Under the pieces are notes generated by a model. The model searched no databases. It was given only the letters and a program-made list of their open reading frames with translations, and was not told the DNA's origin. A DNA stretch of 31,520 bases from DASPLH01 sp035627675 (GTDB lineage Bacteria; Acidobacteriota; Terriglobia; Terriglobales; Acidobacteriaceae): the NCBI GenBank assembly GCA_035627675.1, contig DASPLH010000174.1:1-31520 (forward strand), read 5' to 3'. Every line of letters begins with the position of its first letter. The stretch's first letter is position 1. Shown here piece after piece: positions 29,246-31,520 of the stretch. A program made the translations under genes and the position numbers.

Positions 29246-29466
29246 CGTGAACTTCCGGAGTGTTAGGTGGTTTACCGGTATTCCTGGATGTTTCAGGCCG
29301 TCACACCCCGCCTGGTTACGCGACGGTTAGTAGAACCTGCCCAGAGAACCACAATTCGTTGTGGTAGTAATCCAAACGGTTCTGACTTTAGCCGTCCCTT
29401 GTTACGAAGGTGTCGGGACTTCTTACTTCCATCTGCGGCGAATACCCTAGGGCGGCCGGCGGCAGG
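29246..29466. other. Intergenic region with no recognised gene
   Basis: Together with the leader this makes a gap of about 580 nt between the HTH gene and the repressor gene. It holds a perfect 6-bp hairpin CCACAA-TTCG-TTGTGG near 29350 on either strand. I see no tRNA, known ncRNA or supportable coding frame, and no promoter for the plus strand. A small RNA on either strand is possible but unsupported. Confidence 0.4.
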
Positions 29467-29499
29467 ATAAAAAACGGCCGAAGCGCGGGGCTTCGGCCG
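29467..29499 (-). terminator. Intrinsic terminator of the repressor gene
   Basis: CGGCCGAAGC (29475-29484) pairs perfectly with GCTTCGGCCG (29490-29499); on the minus strand the stem runs into six T. Confidence 0.92.
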
Positions 29500-29553
29500 G
29501 GAAGTCACGGCCATGGGGACGTGACGGTTCGGAACTCCTGGTACGGACTCGTC

Positions 29554-29829
29554 CTACTTGAGATAGGCGTTGACTACTTCGAGCAGCTCGTCGGCCGCCG
29601 CCGAGCGAGCGCGATCGTTGCTGGCGTCCAGGACGCGGTCGCGCACGTGTTGCTCGATGAGTTCGGCCATCAGCGAATTCATGGCGCCACGACTGGCGGC
29701 GATCAGGCACAGGATATCGGCGCATCCGTTATCGGAGTCGTTCAGCGCTCGCTCGATCGCTTCGACCTGGCCGCGGATACGGCGCACGCGGTTCAGCAGG
29801 CGTTCCTTCGGATCGGAGGTGTGGGCCAT
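29554..29829 (-). CDS. CsoR/RcnR/FrmR-family repressor
   Basis: An all-helical, tetrameric DNA-binding repressor of 91 aa; members release DNA on binding Cu, Ni/Co, formaldehyde or sulfur species. The fold pattern is plain: RVRRIRGQVEAIERAL (helix 1), GCADILCLIAASRGAMNSLMAELIEQHVRD (helix 2), and ELLEVVNAYLK. Key sensor positions are His3, Cys36 and His61, the ligand set typical of RcnR (Ni/Co), though the body reads closer to FrmR (RVRRIRGQ). The second copper-type Cys after the His is absent, so copper sensing as in CsoR is unlikely. ATG 29829 has GAGGGAAA 4-5 nt upstream; the open frame upstream is promoter DNA. It is divergent from a TonB-dependent receptor 74 bp away. Confidence 0.88.
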   Translation of the reverse strand: MAHTSDPKERLLNRVRRIRGQVEAIERALNDSDNGCADILCLIAASRGAMNSLMAELIEQHVRDRVLDASNDRARSAAADELLEVVNAYLK

Positions 29830-29844
29830 GGGATTTCCCTCGAA

Positions 29845-29888
29845 ATACCTAACTGGGGTATGGTACTCTCCTCCTGTCCAGAGTTCAA
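29845..29888 (-). promoter_or_regulatory. Repressor promoter with overlapping operator-like repeat
   Basis: On the minus strand TTGAAC (29888-29883) and TACCAT (29865-29860) are 17 nt apart. An inverted repeat ATACC-N7-GGTAT (29845-29861) with a GGGG run overlaps the -10 and start point; TACC (29846-29849) also pairs with GGTA (29862-29865). G/C-run centres flanked by AT-rich inverted ends are typical of CsoR/RcnR-family operators. Being in the 74-bp divergent gap, it could control both genes. Confidence 0.6.
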
Positions 29889-29903
29889 GCTGAAAGGCCA
29901 TGC

Positions 29904-31520
29904 ATGGTCCGCCGGGCCCTCTACATACTTTGTGCCGCACTCCTTCTTTGCGCCTCCGCCGTCTGCACTGAACGCGTAATTTCCGGCTCGGTCGTCAACT
30001 TCAAGGGAGAGGTCGTCGTCGGTGCGCGTGTCGTGGCTGCGACCGCAGGACATTCCGCCCCGGCAGCAACCGACGGCTCCGGCCGCTTCACGCTCACCGC
30101 CCCGGACGGCCCCGTGCAGCTACGTGTCGAGGGCAAGGACCTGGTGCCTCTTACGCGCCTCGTAACCATGCAGGAGCGCGAGATCGTCATCGAGGTGCGC
30201 TACTCGATCCCGCCTGTGCGGGAATCGCTGGTCATCACCGCCACGGCGGTCGATCCCGCGATCGACCGGCGCAACGATGCCGTTTACAAGAACACGCTGT
30301 TCAACCGCGATGACCAGATCTTCGACACGCTCGCGGCCGGCATCAACGCCGGGCAGCACGAAGGCGGCGGCAAATCCATCGAGGTTCGTCGGTTCGGCTT
30401 CAACATGGACCATGGCGGTGTCTCGGGCGGTTTGAAGGTGCTGGTCGATAACGTCCAGCAGAACCAGACCACCCAGGGACACGGACAGGGATACCTCGGC
30501 TCGCTCAAGAGCCTCACGCCCGAGCTGGTCGAAGACGTCGATATCCTCAATGGCCCGTTCCGTGCCGAGTACGGAGACTTCTCCGGGCTCGGCGTGGTGC
30601 ACATCCGCCAGAAGGAGCGCTTGCACGACCGCTTCACGGCGCGGGTTCAGGGCGGCTCGTTCGATTCCGTCCGCACGTTCGTCGCCTACAGCCCTCGATG
30701 GGAAGCCGTGGATTCGTTCTTCGCTTACGAAGGCTCGCGCACCCAGGGCCCGTTTGCCAGTCCACTGAATTACAAGCGCGACAACTTCACCGGCAACTAC
30801 ACCTTGCATGTCGGGCCGGCGCAGACCGTGGGCTTCCGCCTGAACGCCGCGCGCAACAACTTCGACTCCTCCGGACAGATCCCGCTCGACGAAGTCGAGG
30901 CCGGGCGTCTGGACCGCTTCGGGTACGTCGATCCGGCAACCGGCGGCAAGAACCGCAACGCGACCTTCGGCACGTACTACAAGCGTGATTTCGCTTCGGG
31001 CGACACGCTGAAGGTTGACGGGTTCGTCTCGCGCTCGCTGTTCGACCTGTGGTCGAACTTCACGTTCTACCTCGCTGACCCGGTGAACGGCGACGAGATC
31101 CTCCAGCACGATTCGCGTTTGCAGGAGGGCGCGAACCTGCAGTGGCTGCATCCGTGGAAGTTCTTCGGGCATGATTCTCTGCTCACCGCGGGCGGCAATT
31201 TCCACGACAACCAGATCAACGTGGGACTGCTCCACACGGCCGACCGCGACGTCCTGCATCCCGAGACGCTCGCGAACGCGCACGTGACGAACGCGGCCTG
31301 GTACGCGCAGCAGGGGTTCGACTTCGCCGGCCCGCGCATCCATTTCGACGTTGGGCTGCGCTACGACGTGTTTCGCTTCCATGTCAGCGACCGTCTTGCC
31401 GGGGGCCGGGCGGTTGCGAGCGAGGGCAAGTTCCAGCCGAAGTTAAACGCCACCTGGACGCCGTCGCAGCGCTTCCCTCTCACCCTGCATGCCAGCTACG
31501 GACGCGGCATCAGCAGCCAG
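29904..31520 (+). CDS. TonB-dependent receptor with N-terminal carboxypeptidase-regulatory-like domain (3' truncated)
   Basis: An outer-membrane active-transport barrel driven by TonB. The frame is open to the right edge; 539 codons are visible. Residues 1-21 are a signal peptide (MVRRALYILCAALLLCASAVC). Residues about 23-100 are a beta-sandwich regulatory domain (VISGSVVNFKGEVVVGARVVAAT, TDGSGRFTLTAPDG). A TonB-box-like ESLVITAT follows, then the plug (about 125-235) with VLVDNVQQNQTTQGHGQGYLGSLKSLTPELVEDVDILNGPFRAEYGDFSGLGVVHI, then barrel strands ending in aromatic residues. His-containing stretches (QHEGGG, MDHGGVSGG, TQGHGQG) sit in the plug and could bind a metal. ATG 29904 has AAGG 6 nt upstream; an overlapping ATG at 29900 is out of frame and closes after 26 codons. 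The substrate is unknown. Confidence 0.92.
   Translation, partial: MVRRALYILCAALLLCASAVCTERVISGSVVNFKGEVVVGARVVAATAGHSAPAATDGSGRFTLTAPDGPVQLRVEGKDLVPLTRLVTMQEREIVIEVRYSIPPVRESLVITATAVDPAIDRRNDAVYKNTLFNRDDQIFDTLAAGINAGQHEGGGKSIEVRRFGFNMDHGGVSGGLKVLVDNVQQNQTTQGHGQGYLGSLKSLTPELVEDVDILNGPFRAEYGDFSGLGVVHIRQKERLHDRFTARVQGGSFDSVRTFVAYSPRWEAVDSFFAYEGSRTQGPFASPLNYKRDNFTGNYTLHVGPAQTVGFRLNAARNNFDSSGQIPLDEVEAGRLDRFGYVDPATGGKNRNATFGTYYKRDFASGDTLKVDGFVSRSLFDLWSNFTFYLADPVNGDEILQHDSRLQEGANLQWLHPWKFFGHDSLLTAGGNFHDNQINVGLLHTADRDVLHPETLANAHVTNAAWYAQQGFDFAGPRIHFDVGLRYDVFRFHVSDRLAGGRAVASEGKFQPKLNATWTPSQRFPLTLHASYGRGISSQ

Noticed and set aside
29410..29979. Plus-strand frame covering the repressor gene and the receptor start
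   Set aside because: It is antisense to the repressor, contains its terminator, and overlaps the receptor's signal peptide in another frame. The repressor and receptor both have family motifs and ribosome sites.

Overview
The window is a high-GC, gene-dense bacterial chromosome segment carrying housekeeping and surface genes. I see no phage, insertion sequence, CRISPR array, rRNA or tRNA. The best guess is Acidobacteriota, near the Solibacter/Bryobacter group. The grounds are a TonB-dependent receptor with an N-terminal carboxypeptidase-regulatory-like domain, small secreted proteins of the same fold, a pilMNOP-pilQ-pepP-accB-accC run, and heptamer-repeat and palindromic intergenic elements. 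This assignment is inferred from gene content, not from a phylogenetic marker.

Layout. 1-315 (-) is the start of a secreted protein, possibly a lytic transglycosylase, behind a sigma70-type promoter and a structured leader of about 120 nt. 669-3404 (-) is alaS. 3557-5169 holds an Mpo1-like/DUF962 gene, a convergent DUF1232 gene and two tandem secreted paralogues. 5430-8237 (-) holds proline dehydrogenase, thioredoxin reductase and an unknown exported protein. 8388-10804 (+) holds a small unknown gene and a membrane SpoIIE/RsbU-type phosphatase with a HAMP domain. 10883-12668 holds an unknown gene (-), fabI (+) and an ABM-fold gene (+). 12655-15659 (-) is a tsaE/nnrDE/RCK potassium-channel cluster. 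15786-19692 (-) holds two APC-family transporters and thiE. 19908-28974 (-) is a long same-strand block that reads, in transcription order, HTH-pilM-pilN-pilO-pilP-pilQ-pepP-accB-accC. 29554-31520 is a divergent pair: a CsoR/RcnR/FrmR-family repressor (-) and the truncated TonB-dependent receptor (+), sharing 74 bp that contain an operator-like inverted repeat.

How genes work together. PilM, PilN, PilO and PilP form the inner-membrane alignment subcomplex of a type IV pilus and PilQ is its outer-membrane secretin. AccB and AccC supply the biotin carboxylase half of acetyl-CoA carboxylase, and FabI ends the elongation cycle fed by it. The repressor/receptor pair looks like a metal- or small-molecule-responsive outer-membrane uptake switch.

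The least expected signal is in start sites. Five genes (4358, 8388, 8237, 11197 and 22983) have a TANNNT -10-like hexamer ending exactly 6 nt before the start codon and no Shine-Dalgarno. That is the geometry of leaderless mRNAs, and it re-defines one start (GTG 8237). Other points of interest are two heptamer tandem arrays, a REP-like inverted pair whose edge supplies the -35 of thiE, an attenuator-like hairpin between accB and accC, and a leader of about 235 nt before the pilus operon.
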